NCBI GenBank assembly: GCA_038503035.1
Contig: JAVSML010025531.1
Location: 248,001-312,000 of the forward strand
DNA from: Crocodylus rhombifer
Lineage: Eukaryota > Chordata > Crocodylia > Crocodylidae
DNA: 64,000 bases
Reading direction: 5' to 3'
A program made the translations under genes and the position numbers. The notes under the pieces were generated by a model, which saw only the letters and a list, made by a program, of their open reading frames with translations, did no database searches and was not told the origin of the DNA. Positions 24,149 through 33,975 of the stretch are shown here, one piece after another; the first letter of the stretch is position 1, and every line of letters starts with the position of its first letter.

Positions 24149-27039
24149 TCATAGGATCCCAGCAAGATAAGCATTCAATTTACTCTTGAAGGTGTTCAAT
24201 GTAGGTGCTTGAACCAGCTCCGGTGGCAGACTGTTCCAGACCTTGGGGGCTCGGACAGTAAAGAAATTCTTCCTTATGGCCAGCCTGAAACGGTCTTGCA
24301 GGAGTTTGTGACTGTTCGACCTTGTCATCCCTTGGGGCGCTCTGGTGAACAAACGTTCCCCCAGATCCTGGTGGTCACCCCTGATAAACTTATAGGTGGC
24401 CATCAGATCACCCCTGAGCCTACACTTTTCCAGGATAAAGAGTCCCATGACTCTCAGCCTGTTATCGTAAGATCTGTTTTCCTGACCTCTGATCATGCGC
24501 ATGGCTCTCCTCTGGACTCTCTCAAGCTTCTCCACATCCTTTTTGAATTGTGGAGCCCAAAACTGGACGCAGTACTCCAGCTGCGGCCTCACCAAGGCTG
24601 AGTACAAGGGGAGAATGACGTCCCAGGATTTGCTCAAGAAGCATCTATGGATGCAAGCCAGCATTTGGTCGCTTTACTAGCTGCAGCATCACATTGGAGG
24701 CTCATGTTCATCTTGTGGTCAATGATGACCCCCAAATCTCTTTGTTCTGTAATGCTATCCAACGTAGCACTGCCGAGCCTATAAGGATGCTGCAGGTTTT
24801 TCTTCCCAAGGTGGAGAAACTTGCATTTTTCAGTGTTAAACACCATCAGGTTCTCGTCCACCCATTTGCTGAGCTTGTCCAGGTCAGCCTGGATCACCCA
24901 CCTATCTTCTGGCGTGGATGCTTTGCCCCAAAGTTTGGTGTCATCGGCGAACTTGGCCAGTCCACTCCTGACTCCAATGTCCACGTCATTAATGAAGATG
25001 TTGAACAGGATGGGTCCAAGGACAGAGCCTTGAGGGACCCCACTGGTCACAGGGCACCACGATGAGTGACTGCCATCAATTACAACCCTTTGGGTCCGAC
25101 CACGGAGCCAGTTTCCGAGCCAGTGGATCATGGTGGAGCCAAGGCCACAACTGGCCAGTTTGGCCAAGAGGTGATCATGGGATACCAGATCAAAGGCTTT
25201 TTTGAAGTCAAGATATATGACATCAATCTCTTCTCCCTTGTCCAGGTGATAGGTCACCTGGTCATAGAAGGAAATGAGATTGGTCAAACAAGACCTACCG
25301 GCAACAAACCCATGCTGGCTGTCCCTTAGAATGTTAGCCTGGGCCAGTCCCTCAAGGATGGCCTCCTTAATAAACTTTTCTAAGATCTTCCCCAGGATAG
25401 AAGTCAGGCTAATGGGCCTGTAGTTAGCCGGATCCACTCTCGTCCCTTTCTTGAAGATCGGCACCACATTGGCCTTCTTCCAGTCTTCGGGCACTACACC
25501 AGAGCGCCAGGAGTTTTCAAAGATCCGTGCCAGGGGCTGGGCTATGACGCTCGCCAGCTCCTTGAGTTCCCTGGGGTGCAGATTGTCAGGGCCAGCTGAC
25601 TTGAAGGTATCCAGCTTCTCAAGGTGTTCCTTCACGAGGTCAGCATTTATGGAGGGTAGGGGATCCCCATCACGTGGATCTCCCTGTCCCATAGCAGGCA
25701 TGGGCGTCCCATGGGACTGATGAAAGACTGACGCAAAGTACCTATTTAATAGTTTGGCTTTTTCCTGGGCATCAGTTGTCAGTTGCCCCATCTGGTTTAG
25801 CAGGGGTCCAACATTGTCCTTGCCTTTCCTCCGGCTCCCCACATATCTGAAAAAGGACTTTTTGTTGTCCTTGATGCTTGAAGCTACTTGGAGTTCAGTT
25901 GCAGCCTTGGCTTTCCTGGTTTGGTCCCTGCAGGACCGGACCAGGGCAGAATAATTCTCCTTGGAGGTGAATCCCGTCCTCCATCCTTTGTAGGCTTTCC
26001 TTTTTAGCCGCAAGAGGTCCGCTAGGTCCCTGGAGAGCCAGGGGGGCTGCTGTGCCTTCTTGCTGCCTTTCCTCCGTGTTGGAATAGATTTAGCTTGTGC
26101 ATTGAGGATCGCTTCCTTGAGAAGCAACCACTCTTCTTGAACTCCCATCTCCCTGGGGTCATGGTCCCTGAGGGCCTGACCGACAAGCCTCTTGAGCTTG
26201 TCAAAGTCGGCTTTTCTGAAGTCAAGGACTTCTGTGTTGCTGACTGACTTGCCAGCTTTACGGCGGATGGTGAAGGTGATCAGCTCGTGGTTGCTGTCAC
26301 CCAGCTTCCCATCGATCACTAGGTCACCGATTAGATCGTCCCCCATAGCCAGTACCAGGTCGAGCAGCGCTTTGCCTCTCATTGGCCCATAGACTTCTTG
26401 AGTCAGGTAGAGGTCATCCACGCACGAGAGAAAGCTTTGCGACCGCTCGGATTTTCCTGAGTGATCTTCCCACGAGATGTCCAGGTAATTGAAGTCACCC
26501 ATGACAACCAAGGTCTTGGAGCAAGCGGCGTCAGTCAGTTCCCGGGTGAACTCCTGGTAAAGCTCAGGACTTTGGGTGGGAGGTCTGTAGTAGACTCCCA
26601 CCGTTGTGTCCCCTGTGCCGTTTTTCCCACGAATTTTTACCCAGAGGGTCTCTAGCTGTCCATGCCGGTCACCAACATCAGCTTGCAGGGACATGTAGCT
26701 TTCCTTCACATAGAGAGCTACACCCCTGCCCCTTTTGTCAACACGATCCCTCCTGTACAGGGTATAGCCCTCTATACCCGTGGTCCAGTCATGGGTGGAG
26801 TCCCACCAGGTCTGCGTTATCCCAATGACTTCATAATTGTTTGCACTGAGCAGGAGGATGAACTCCTCCTGCTTGTTGCCCAGGCTCCTGGCATTAGTGT
26901 ACAGGCAGGCAAGTGTGCCCTTAGGGGCTCTTGCCTTGCCCACAGATTGTGCAAGGGCTGGGGCAAGGGTGGGCTCCCTTAAGTGCCTTGGTCTGCTGGC
27001 TTTGCAAGGGTCGCTCAGCAGTGGCAGTAGTCCCCCCAT
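24149..27039 (-). pseudogene. CR1 ORF2: endonuclease-reverse transcriptase, one frameshift
   Basis: ORF2 protein of CR1, which nicks chromosomal DNA and primes reverse transcription of the LINE RNA. The N-terminal APE-type endonuclease occupies roughly residues 44-260: YTNARSLGNKQ (Asn49), GDFN at 181-184 and H251. Two catalytic-motif residues differ from the related copy at 15.3 kb: ITQTWWD has Gln76 in place of Glu, and GDSNHEL has Asn250 in place of Asp. The reverse transcriptase follows: YRPISLTSILGK (540-551), YLDFKKAFD with Asp611, SGVPQGSVLGPILF (666-679) and the FADD box at 697-700. Near 24650 one A is missing from an A-run compared with the 15.3-kb copy (AAA for AAAA), which shifts the frame. 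The C-terminal part (LACIHRCF ... LNAYLAGIL) continues in the other frame to 24149. The start ATG lies four codons after the ORF1 stop. Confidence 0.9.
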
Positions 27040-27051
27040 TCCCCAGCGGGC

Positions 27052-28146
27052 TTAGTTTAAGTGGTGGAGCAGGTGAGCCAGCCTGGCTGAGAAGAGCCTC
27101 CTCCCCAGGGGAGAGAGGTGGAGGCCATCTCTTCCCAGCAGCTCGCTGCCTGTCTCGCCAAAGAGCAGGCTGTGGTCATGGAAGCCAAAGCCTTCCCGAT
27201 GACACCAGCTCCGCAGTCTTTGGTTCACTGCGTGGATCCTCCTCTCCCTCCTCAGCCCATAGCCTGAGACTGGGAGGATCGACGAAGACACCACCTGAGC
27301 TCCCAGACCCCTAAGCCCCACTCCCAACTCCCTGTAGCACCTCATGACCTGGCTGGGGGTGCTCCGAGCCGTGTCATTGGTGCCCATGTGAATAAGGAGC
27401 ATGGGGTAGTGGTCTGTGGGCCGGAGGAGCTGTGGGATCCTCTCCGCAATGTCTCGGATGCAGGCTCCCGGGAAGCAGCAGACTTCCCAGGCTAAGGGGT
27501 CAGGGCGGCAGATTGCCCCCTCAGTGCCCCGCAGGATGGAGTCTCCTACAACAAACACCTTTCGCTTTGACTTGGAGAGAGCGGGGGCAGTAGCTGCGGT
27601 CGAGCCTGGGTTGCCTGCGGGAGCCAGCAACTGAGCAGGCTCTGCTGGGGCTGCAAGAGGTGCGAACCTGTTGCTAAGCTCCGGTGAGGGAGGGGCCTTG
27701 GTGCAGCAGGCCTTTGGGCCTTTCACCACCTTGGTCCATGCCCCTGACTGGGAAGAGCGGGAGGTCCCAGAGTCCTCCTTAGTCGTGGAGGGAGATGGTG
27801 CTCTACCCTGCGGCTCCCGGGGAAGAAGGGCCTGGCAGTAGGAGTCTATCTCCTGCTCGCGGTCCCTGATGGCACGCAGTCTCTGGACTGTGGCCTGGAG
27901 CTCCTCCAGCTGGCGCGCCAGGGACCTCAGTAGGGAGCAGACCCCGCAAGGGGAGGTGGCCATGCTCCCGGGCCCCAGAGACTGAAAAAGGGACAGGCAG
28001 CCCCCGCAGCCAAGAGCCAGGGGCTCCGTCTGCGTGGAGCCCGGAACCATGGGCTCCGTCTGGGTGGCCATTTCTGAGGTGCCCAATGCGGGGGCTGCAG
28101 AGCCCGAGGGGACCCTCGGGGTGTGGCGCATGCCCATCCGTGTCAT
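27052..28146 (-). CDS. CR1 ORF1 protein with SGNH esterase domain
   Basis: An intact 364-residue frame. The N-terminal third has a Cys pair repeat, C47xxC50 and C67xxC70, that could bind zinc, followed by a probable coiled coil at about 71-105 (LARQLEELQATVQRLRAIRD). A Ser/Pro/Ala-rich linker reaches about 190. The C-terminal domain, residues 195-364, is an SGNH/GDSL-type hydrolase: VVGDSILRG with Ser203, HMGTNDT with Asn257, and GRDGLHLS with Asp340 and His343, the expected catalytic triad. CR1 ORF1 proteins are known to carry such an esterase, with proposed roles in RNA binding and membrane or lipid interaction. It precedes ORF2 in the same frame, with a single TAA between them. No stop or frameshift is visible, so this copy could still encode protein if transcribed. 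The first ATG in the frame was chosen; the Thr/Met-rich start is not independently supported. Confidence 0.88.
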   Translation of the reverse strand: MTRMGMRHTPRVPSGSAAPALGTSEMATQTEPMVPGSTQTEPLALGCGGCLSLFQSLGPGSMATSPCGVCSLLRSLARQLEELQATVQRLRAIRDREQEIDSYCQALLPREPQGRAPSPSTTKEDSGTSRSSQSGAWTKVVKGPKACCTKAPPSPELSNRFAPLAAPAEPAQLLAPAGNPGSTAATAPALSKSKRKVFVVGDSILRGTEGAICRPDPLAWEVCCFPGACIRDIAERIPQLLRPTDHYPMLLIHMGTNDTARSTPSQVMRCYRELGVGLRGLGAQVVSSSILPVSGYGLRRERRIHAVNQRLRSWCHREGFGFHDHSLLFGETGSELLGRDGLHLSPLGRRLFSARLAHLLHHLN

Positions 28147-28662
28147 GCCTCTTGTAGGCTGGCTATGGCTGGGACCGACTACTCTGGGGGGGTCACAGGC
28201 AGGGTCTCGTGCCTGCCTGCGCCCTCTCCTGCATGAACTCCACGCTTACTCAAGCGCCTGTTTACGCAGCCTGTTTGCGTGGCTCCGGTCGCGGGGCTCC
28301 CTGGGGGGCTGGGCCAAGTAGGGGCCTGGGTGGGGGCTTGACCCGGCCCGGCACCAGGCAGTGGCCTCCTCCCAGGGAGTGAGGAATTAACCCCTTCCCA
28401 CCATGAGCCTGCTTACCTCTGGCTGTGCTGGGGGTCGGCAGGGGGCTCTGCAGCTGCTGAGGGGGTGTCTGGGGGGCTTTGGGGGAGCGGGGCGCAGGCA
28501 GCTTCACCCGCGCGTCTCTCACCGCTCCAGTGCCTAACTGAGCTTTTTTTTTTTTTTTTCCTTCTGTTTGGCGGGCCCTTTTAAACTGCGTGCATGCGCA
28601 GTGGGCCTGCCATCGGGGAACGCTGGTTCTTTTTTTTTTTTTCCTTTTTTTTTTTTTAGCTT
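28147..28662 (-). promoter_or_regulatory. CR1 5' UTR and internal promoter region
   Basis: A GC- and CpG-rich segment directly upstream of ORF1. Two long poly-A tracts (minus strand) at about 28542-28559 and 28629-28658 bracket a 70-bp segment with TTTAAAAGGGCCCGCC and an NRF-1-like site. LINE transcription normally starts from an internal promoter in this position. A proline-rich open frame at 28262-28522 overlaps it, but has no known domain and I do not call it. Confidence 0.5.
28590..28600 (-). promoter_or_regulatory. NRF-1-like palindromic site in CR1 5' UTR
   Basis: TGCGCATGCAC on the minus strand differs by one base from the NRF-1 core GCGCATGCGC. It lies close to a TTTAAAA box at about 28580. 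A functional role is inference. Confidence 0.35.
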
Positions 28663-29852
28663 TAAGCGTTCTTTCCTTCCCCCTAATGAAAAGATATGTA
28701 TTTCCCCTTTCTAGTTACATAGGTATGACAGGTTGATGCAAGTTAATTTTTAAACTTGAGTTAAACCTGAAATCTGTGTAATTTAGGAGGAAAACTTCAA
28801 GCCTGTGAGTGTAGTGAGGAAAGCAAAACATTTATCTGGCAGTTATTGTGTGTTTTATATATATATAATGTATGTATGGGTCCATAAGCTGCTCAGAGGT
28901 TTGGACTCTCCACTGTAAATGCAGATACGCAGGTGAGGTTAAGTTCAGTTTCTCAGGGCTGTGCATTTTACCGTATGGGTATCAATACCACCTACAATCT
29001 GTGTATTTCTTTCTATATCCAGCAATGGTACAGTATTTTCTAACTTGGTACACAAGTGCACTTGGCTTGAAATATTGACATTTTTCTCTTCATACCTGGC
29101 TGGGGAGACATTAAAGTCTTAGGAACATAAAATGTCCCTGTTTTTCTCATTTTATTTGCCAGAATGGTAGGTGCAATAGTGTGAACTTCAGATATTGTTT
29201 ACAGGTTCTTTCTTTTAGCGGTAGTTACTTTAAGTCTTACAATCCAAGACTCAATATTCCCTTCAACAAAAGTCTTCTGCCAGAGATACGTTACCAACCA
29301 TAAATAACTTTGCAAATGAATATCTGAATTAACAATAGAAAATAATAATAATTGACATTCCAGTATGGCTGTAAATGGCTTAAATCACAATTTCTTTACC
29401 TGTCCTTCCATTTCTGCTTGTTTTTCATTTATCTCCCTACATGGAAGACCATGGGAAAGAAACTAGCCTTCTAAGCCTCACAAGATATAAAGGAAATGTC
29501 TAATTCAATGTCAGTTTCTTTTTGTAAGCACAGTTGAGTTTAAATGTCTAAAAATCCAACTCTGGTTATAATAAACATTTAATGGATTAGGTGGCTCTTC
29601 CTTTCGGCTCTGGGCATATAAACCCACTATTCATTTGAGATTTAGCTTGTCCCCTAATAATGGGGAATGCAGACATTTTGGGTGTGTACAGACATTGGAG
29701 TTAGACTGATCAAAGTGAACGTAGATCAGTCTAAACCGTAATTGTACAGAAGTTTGCACACTTCCCCCCTCCCCCCACGTCATTCCTGATGGGCAATTGG
29801 CTAGTACATTTATAATCCTCCTCTTTATTTTTGCTTGAATAGACCACTGTAT
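28663..29852. other. Anonymous DNA
   Basis: AT-rich, no gene or repeat recognised. Confidence 0.5.
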
Positions 29853-30434
29853 CAGGGGTGCCCAAACTTTTTGCCTCATGGGCTGGATTGGCAGTGTGCA
29901 GTCTGTTTGTGGGCCATATCCAGCCAGTGCTTCCAATCTGGTGTGGGCACAGTTGACACAATGTGGCTGCCTGGAGGATGGCACCAGGTCACAGCAAGGA
30001 CCTTTATCTAGCCTCTGAGGAGAAGAAAGGGGGTGTGGCCTGGCTTGGGGAGGAGGGGTGTGGCCAGGCCTCAATCCAGCCCCATGAGGGGAAGATGGTG
30101 TGGCTCAGCCCCAAGGGGAGAGAAGGGCTATGACCCAGTCCTGGGGGTGAGGGCCAGGCCCCTTTAGGCCCCAGGGGAGGAAGGCAGCATGGCATGGCCC
30201 CAATCCAGAAGCAGGGGAGCATGACCCAGCCCTGCAGGGGAAGGGGGCTTAATTTGGCTCTAATTGGCCATGCAGGGAATGGTGTGTGAGGATTTGACAG
30301 GTAGGTGGCTGGCCATATTAAAGATCACTGCTCCCCTGCTGCCAAACTCCTGGACCTGTGTAGAGCCCTGCAGGCCACATAGGATGGCTCCATGGTCTGT
30401 ATTTGTCCTGTGGACCAGGGGCTGAGCATCTCTG
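29853..30434. mobile_element. Non-autonomous hAT element (582 bp)
   Basis: The left end is CAGGGGTGCCCAAAC and the right end, reversed, CAGAGATGCTCAGCC. The flanks are CACTGTAT (29845-29852) and CACTGTAA (30435-30442), an 8-bp duplication with one mismatch. The interior is GC-rich with the repeated phrase 'ggggaagaaggg.gtgtggcc.ggcc', which creates meaningless open frames. Confidence 0.8.
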
Positions 30435-30442
30435 CACTGTAA

Positions 30443-31235
30443 CTATAGGAAAAATCAAATAACTTAATAATTCCAAGCTATTGACTAATAGTTAAACTAA
30501 CTGATCTTTTTTTTTTTCAAAAGACAAACTACAGAAAATTAATCAAGAACAACCATTGATTGTGTTAATTTGAAGCGAGATGATTTTTTTTAGAATTTTC
30601 ATACTTTTTTTACTAAGCAGGGAAAGAGTTCTGATACAAAGAATTCTGAAATCAGTGGAAAGACTCACAATGGCTTTAATAGGTATAAAGCAGCAGACCT
30701 GAGGCTAATCCAGTAGTCAGTTTTTCTTATTGTTTCACTAGAATTAGCTGAATGTCTTGAAACTGCAAAAGCATGCAGCAGTATTCTAGTTTATCCCTAC
30801 GTTCTGTTAGTATCTTACTTGGAATACACAATGGAAACATTGCTTGATAGTACTCAATTCTACTCTTATAACTGTGATTAATGTACATACATAATGCAGC
30901 CTTGAATTAGAATGTGAATATTGTTTCGTTTTTTTAAGTAATAGGTATTTGTATAAAACATTTGGAGCTTTTAAACTGTTTTTAAAAGTTATAAGAAGGA
31001 AGACAAGTTTAAGGTAATTGTGTTCCTGTAACAATGATGTGGACTGAGAAGATGGGGGAAGGTGGATCTCATTTCCATGACTCGTGGAATGTGGTTCATC
31101 TGATGTTCTTTATATATTATTCTTTTTCAGTGCTGTGGCACTTCATTGCTTCCATTGCACCAAGGACTTTGTATAATCCTAGTGTGGGCTGGGAAGGTTT
31201 TGTATGATGATATTTTGCTGATTAGACCAAATGAG
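30443..31235. other. Anonymous DNA
   Basis: AT-rich, no gene or repeat recognised. Confidence 0.5.
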
Positions 31236-33100
31236 ATGCACATTAGGGCTGTGTGAAACAGCAGCATTTCATTTTGATGGGACAGTGTTTCATTTTGAAT
31301 TTCATTTAGTTTTGAAGCACTGTTCTGCTTCGTTTCGTCAAAACTGTTTGGACATTTCACCCATAGGCTATAATGGGGAGCACAAAACTGCCTATAACTT
31401 TGTCATTTTTTGGAATATTTGGATGAAAAGAGCAGGCATGATAGCCCCTACTGAGGACACGAAGCCTGCCAGGTTTCAAGGAGATAGGTGCAGGGGTTTC
31501 TGGGAAACTGCACCTCAAGCTGCTGACAAGCAAAACTTGTGATGTGTGACTTTGTGTGTATGTTAAGGCGTGCCCTCACTGCCACAGGGGCCTCTAGACA
31601 ACATGGTAGTATGCCCCAATGAAGCCTCCTCCTCTCCTACAGCCTCAGCTCAGTCCACCACTTTAAATTACAACAGGAAAAATAATAACTAGCAGCATCT
31701 CAGGCAGCCAAACTGTCAGAGCCTTTCTTTCCTTTCCTACAGGAGCTTCTTCTCCAGCAGCTGCCAGAGAACTCTCCCTGCCAGCCCCAGCCCTGGGACT
31801 TGGATGTGTCCAGGGCCCTGCGTCCTTCCAGTCAGCTGACCAGGGACAGGTGCTAGGTGTGCTAGTCTAAGGAGATGGCACTGGCAGACAGGGTTCTTTT
31901 TGTCAATCTAATCTGGTATCTTTTAGCAAACTAACTGATTAGTTACAGAAATAAATCTTAGCAAACTTTTGGTTTGAAAAACCCTTTGTCAGGCTGAGGA
32001 AGCACCTGGAGTTGGTGTGTGTGCTGTTCCTGGGTGGAAGGAATAGTAAAGAAGCCAGAGGCTGGCATGTGATGCAGACAAAATGGCCCGTCAGTGAAAA
32101 TGGAAGTGGAGGTGTCAGGGGGTGACAGAAAGGCTGAGGTGGGGGGGCCGAAGGGGGATGTAGCAGTGCAGGTAAAAGTGTAGAGGTACCTGGGGAGTCA
32201 GATGTCTGGCAGGTTGTAGTGTGTCAGAATTCTAATGTCTATATTGAGTCCATGAGTTTCTGTACCTAGGAGGTTGATGAAATGCAGTTCATAGGCTTGT
32301 CTGTGAAAAGTGGTTTGTAAATTCATACAAGCACTGAATCTCGTTAACCTCATCACCAGAAGTCAACTTCCTACAGGCCATGCCATGAGAAGATGTGCAA
32401 AAGAGTGCCTTGATGGAAAAGACGTCGAGACACCAAGCAACAACTGCGCACCAGAATGAGTGCACACCAAAAATCCATCAAAGACAAGAACAGAACACCA
32501 CCTGTCTCCAGTCTCTCAGGCCTGATCCTCAAAGGGAATTTACAAACCACAGCTACAGGAGGAGTGGACTCAGCTGAGCTTCTTGCCTCTACCTCAACCT
32601 CCTCTGAAGTGCCTTCTGGGGAAAGAGACCTGGGTCTAGGGGAAACCTGGGTGGTGTGGAGCACAAACTCAGAGGATTCCCACTCCTTCTCCAGAATTTC
32701 CCTTCCTATGGCACTCAGATCCAGATTCAGCTCTTCCCCTGTCAGTGGAAAGCTCAGCATGGGAAGTTAAATGGAGGTGGAGGAGACTGTCATGCTGCTT
32801 GTTGTCATGGTGGTGGTGGGGGGGGGGGGCGGTTATTGCTGGTGCTCTTGGAGAAGATGCAGACTCAGGCACAGGCAGGGGCACTGGCACTCTTCCCCTC
32901 CCTCTCCTTACTTTGTTTCCCTGCAGGCAAGCCTAGCTTCAACTTCAAAACTTGAAATGTTTTGACTGCCCCTTGTTTTGTTTCAAAGCTGTTTTGAAGC
33001 CCTTTGTTTCATTTTGATTTAGGTGTTTTGAGCTTGAAATGAGTCAAAACAGTGTCGAAATGAAACAGACAGTGAAATTTCACATAGCCCTAATGCACAT
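31236..33100. mobile_element. Large non-autonomous hAT element with perfect target duplication
   Basis: The element is 31244-33092 (1849 bp). The left end is TAGGGCTGTGTGAAAC and the right end, reversed, TAGGGCTATGTGAAAT; similarity continues inward through TTTCATTTTGA-type text on both sides. It is flanked by identical ATGCACAT at 31236-31243 and 33093-33100. No hAT transposase domain is visible in any frame, so it would be mobilised in trans. The interior carries Penelope-like material at about 31890-32400. Confidence 0.88.
31890..32400 (-). mobile_element. Penelope-like element remnant nested in hAT
   Basis: On the minus strand, FHRQAYELHFINLLGTETHG followed by LNIDIRILTHYNL and a stop (about 32300-32190) resembles the end of a GIY-YIG endonuclease as found at the C-terminus of Penelope-like elements; this is from memory and uncertain. 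Further downstream, CTGACAA and CCAAAAG around 31970-31992 lie where a hammerhead core (CUGANGA ... GAAA) is expected, followed by 'ttagtttgctaaaagatacc'. Both motifs are decayed. The remnant sits wholly inside the hAT element. Confidence 0.4.
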
Positions 33101-33281
33101 ATATTGGAACTCTCCCATGTGCTGTGCTAACCTGATACCTGGGGATGGGGCAGGAAGTGGCAGCTGGGGAAAGGAGTGGGGAGCCCAGAGCCCCCATATA
33201 TTGTTACAGCCAGAGTTGTATGGGAAAGGTGGCTGAACATAAGCCATAAGCAACCCAAGGGCTGTGGCTTAACCCTTTACA

Positions 33282-33326
33282 GGCTGCATGTTGCCTGTGG
33301 ACCACCAGTTGGACAGCCCTGGTCTA
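33282..33326. mobile_element. hAT right-end fragment
   Basis: Reversed, the edge reads CCAGGGCTGTCCAACTGGTG, followed by 'gtccacaggcaacatgcagcc', similar to CAGGGGTGTCCAAC-type hAT termini. No matching left end is found. Confidence 0.45.
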
Positions 33327-33676
33327 AAACATACTCTTCCAGTGTGGCTTATCTGGAACACAGCCTTCTAGTTGATACTATGTTAAATCACTGCATAATT
33401 TCACTTTTCAGTTGGTGGCACCTGGCTAATTGCCAGCATGCAATTTGACTCTTTAGGCTTTTGCAGCTGGATCTTATTGACTGCAGTGGGTATACTGATG
33501 TCAATTGCTACTAGATCCCTGTTGAGCTCACCAGGATTTCTTTCAGCAGAGAATGTTGGCAGAGCCATTTATCATCTGACTAAACTCATCAAGAGGAACA
33601 AGAAAAGAAAAGTTTGGCCTATTTGTCCATTACAAGATGGTTATGAATTTGCAATGTAATGCAGCTGTAAAACAGG
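33327..33676. other. Anonymous DNA
   Basis: A 73-codon frame at 33438-33659 with one hydrophobic stretch has no known counterpart and no flanking exon signals that I can support. I regard it as chance, though it is the least repeat-like open frame of the region. Confidence 0.4.
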
Positions 33677-33832
33677 CAAATGGAATACTAGAGTGCATCA
33701 GGCAGGGTGTTTGAAATAGAGATATTGATTGTATCTCTAGGTCTCATGAATGCCACTGAAAAACCCTTTAGTGAGACCATACCTGCATTATTGTGTACTG
33801 TTCTGGGCACACATATTCACAAAGGATTAATT
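33677..33832 (+). mobile_element. Ancient CR1/L3-like ORF2 scrap
   Basis: The text 'aggcaaatggaatactagagtgcat ... gtgagaccatacctgcattattgtgtactgttctgggcac' parallels the ORF2 C-terminus (QANGILECI ... VRP.LEYC.QFW.). It is too decayed for an open frame. Confidence 0.45.
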
Positions 33833-33837
33833 AATTA

Positions 33838-33975
33838 AGTAATTAATGGATGGATGCTTATCTTGCTGGGATCCTTTGACCCTAGCTGACTTCCTGCCCC
33901 TGGGACAGGGGGCTGGACTTGATGACCTTCAAAGTCCCTTCCAGCCCTAACATCTATGAAATCTATGAAACTTGA
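33838..33975 (+). mobile_element. CR1 3'-end fragment
   Basis: GGATGCTTATCTTGCTGGGA continues to 'cttccagccctaacatctatgaaatctatgaaac', the same 3' consensus as the copies at 15.3 and 24.1 kb. Only about 135 bp inserted. The ATCTATGAA tail is repeated twice. Confidence 0.85.

Larger units (their letters stand above)
24056..28662 (-). mobile_element. Almost full-length CR1 LINE
   Basis: A 4.6-kb minus-strand element with all CR1 parts in order: GC-rich 5' UTR (28662-28147), ORF1 (28146-27052), ORF2 (27039-24149) and a short 3' UTR ending in a repeated TCTATGAAATG tail at the left edge. The 5' UTR and ORF1 keep many CpG dinucleotides, unlike the window around them, and both ORFs are nearly uninterrupted, so it is one of the youngest insertions here. 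The 5' boundary is approximate. No clear target duplication was found, which is common for CR1. Confidence 0.92.

Noticed and set aside
27000..28620. CpG-rich block that could be a host gene CpG island or promoter
   Set aside because: It coincides with ORF1 and the 5' UTR of the full-length CR1, which explains the CpG content.
32371..32760. 129-codon open frame on the minus strand
   Set aside because: It sits inside the hAT element and partly overlaps the Penelope-like remnant; I see no intact domain, so it is not called as a gene.
33438..33659. Possible small host exon with a hydrophobic stretch
   Set aside because: It resembles no known protein, and I could not support flanking splice sites or a second exon.
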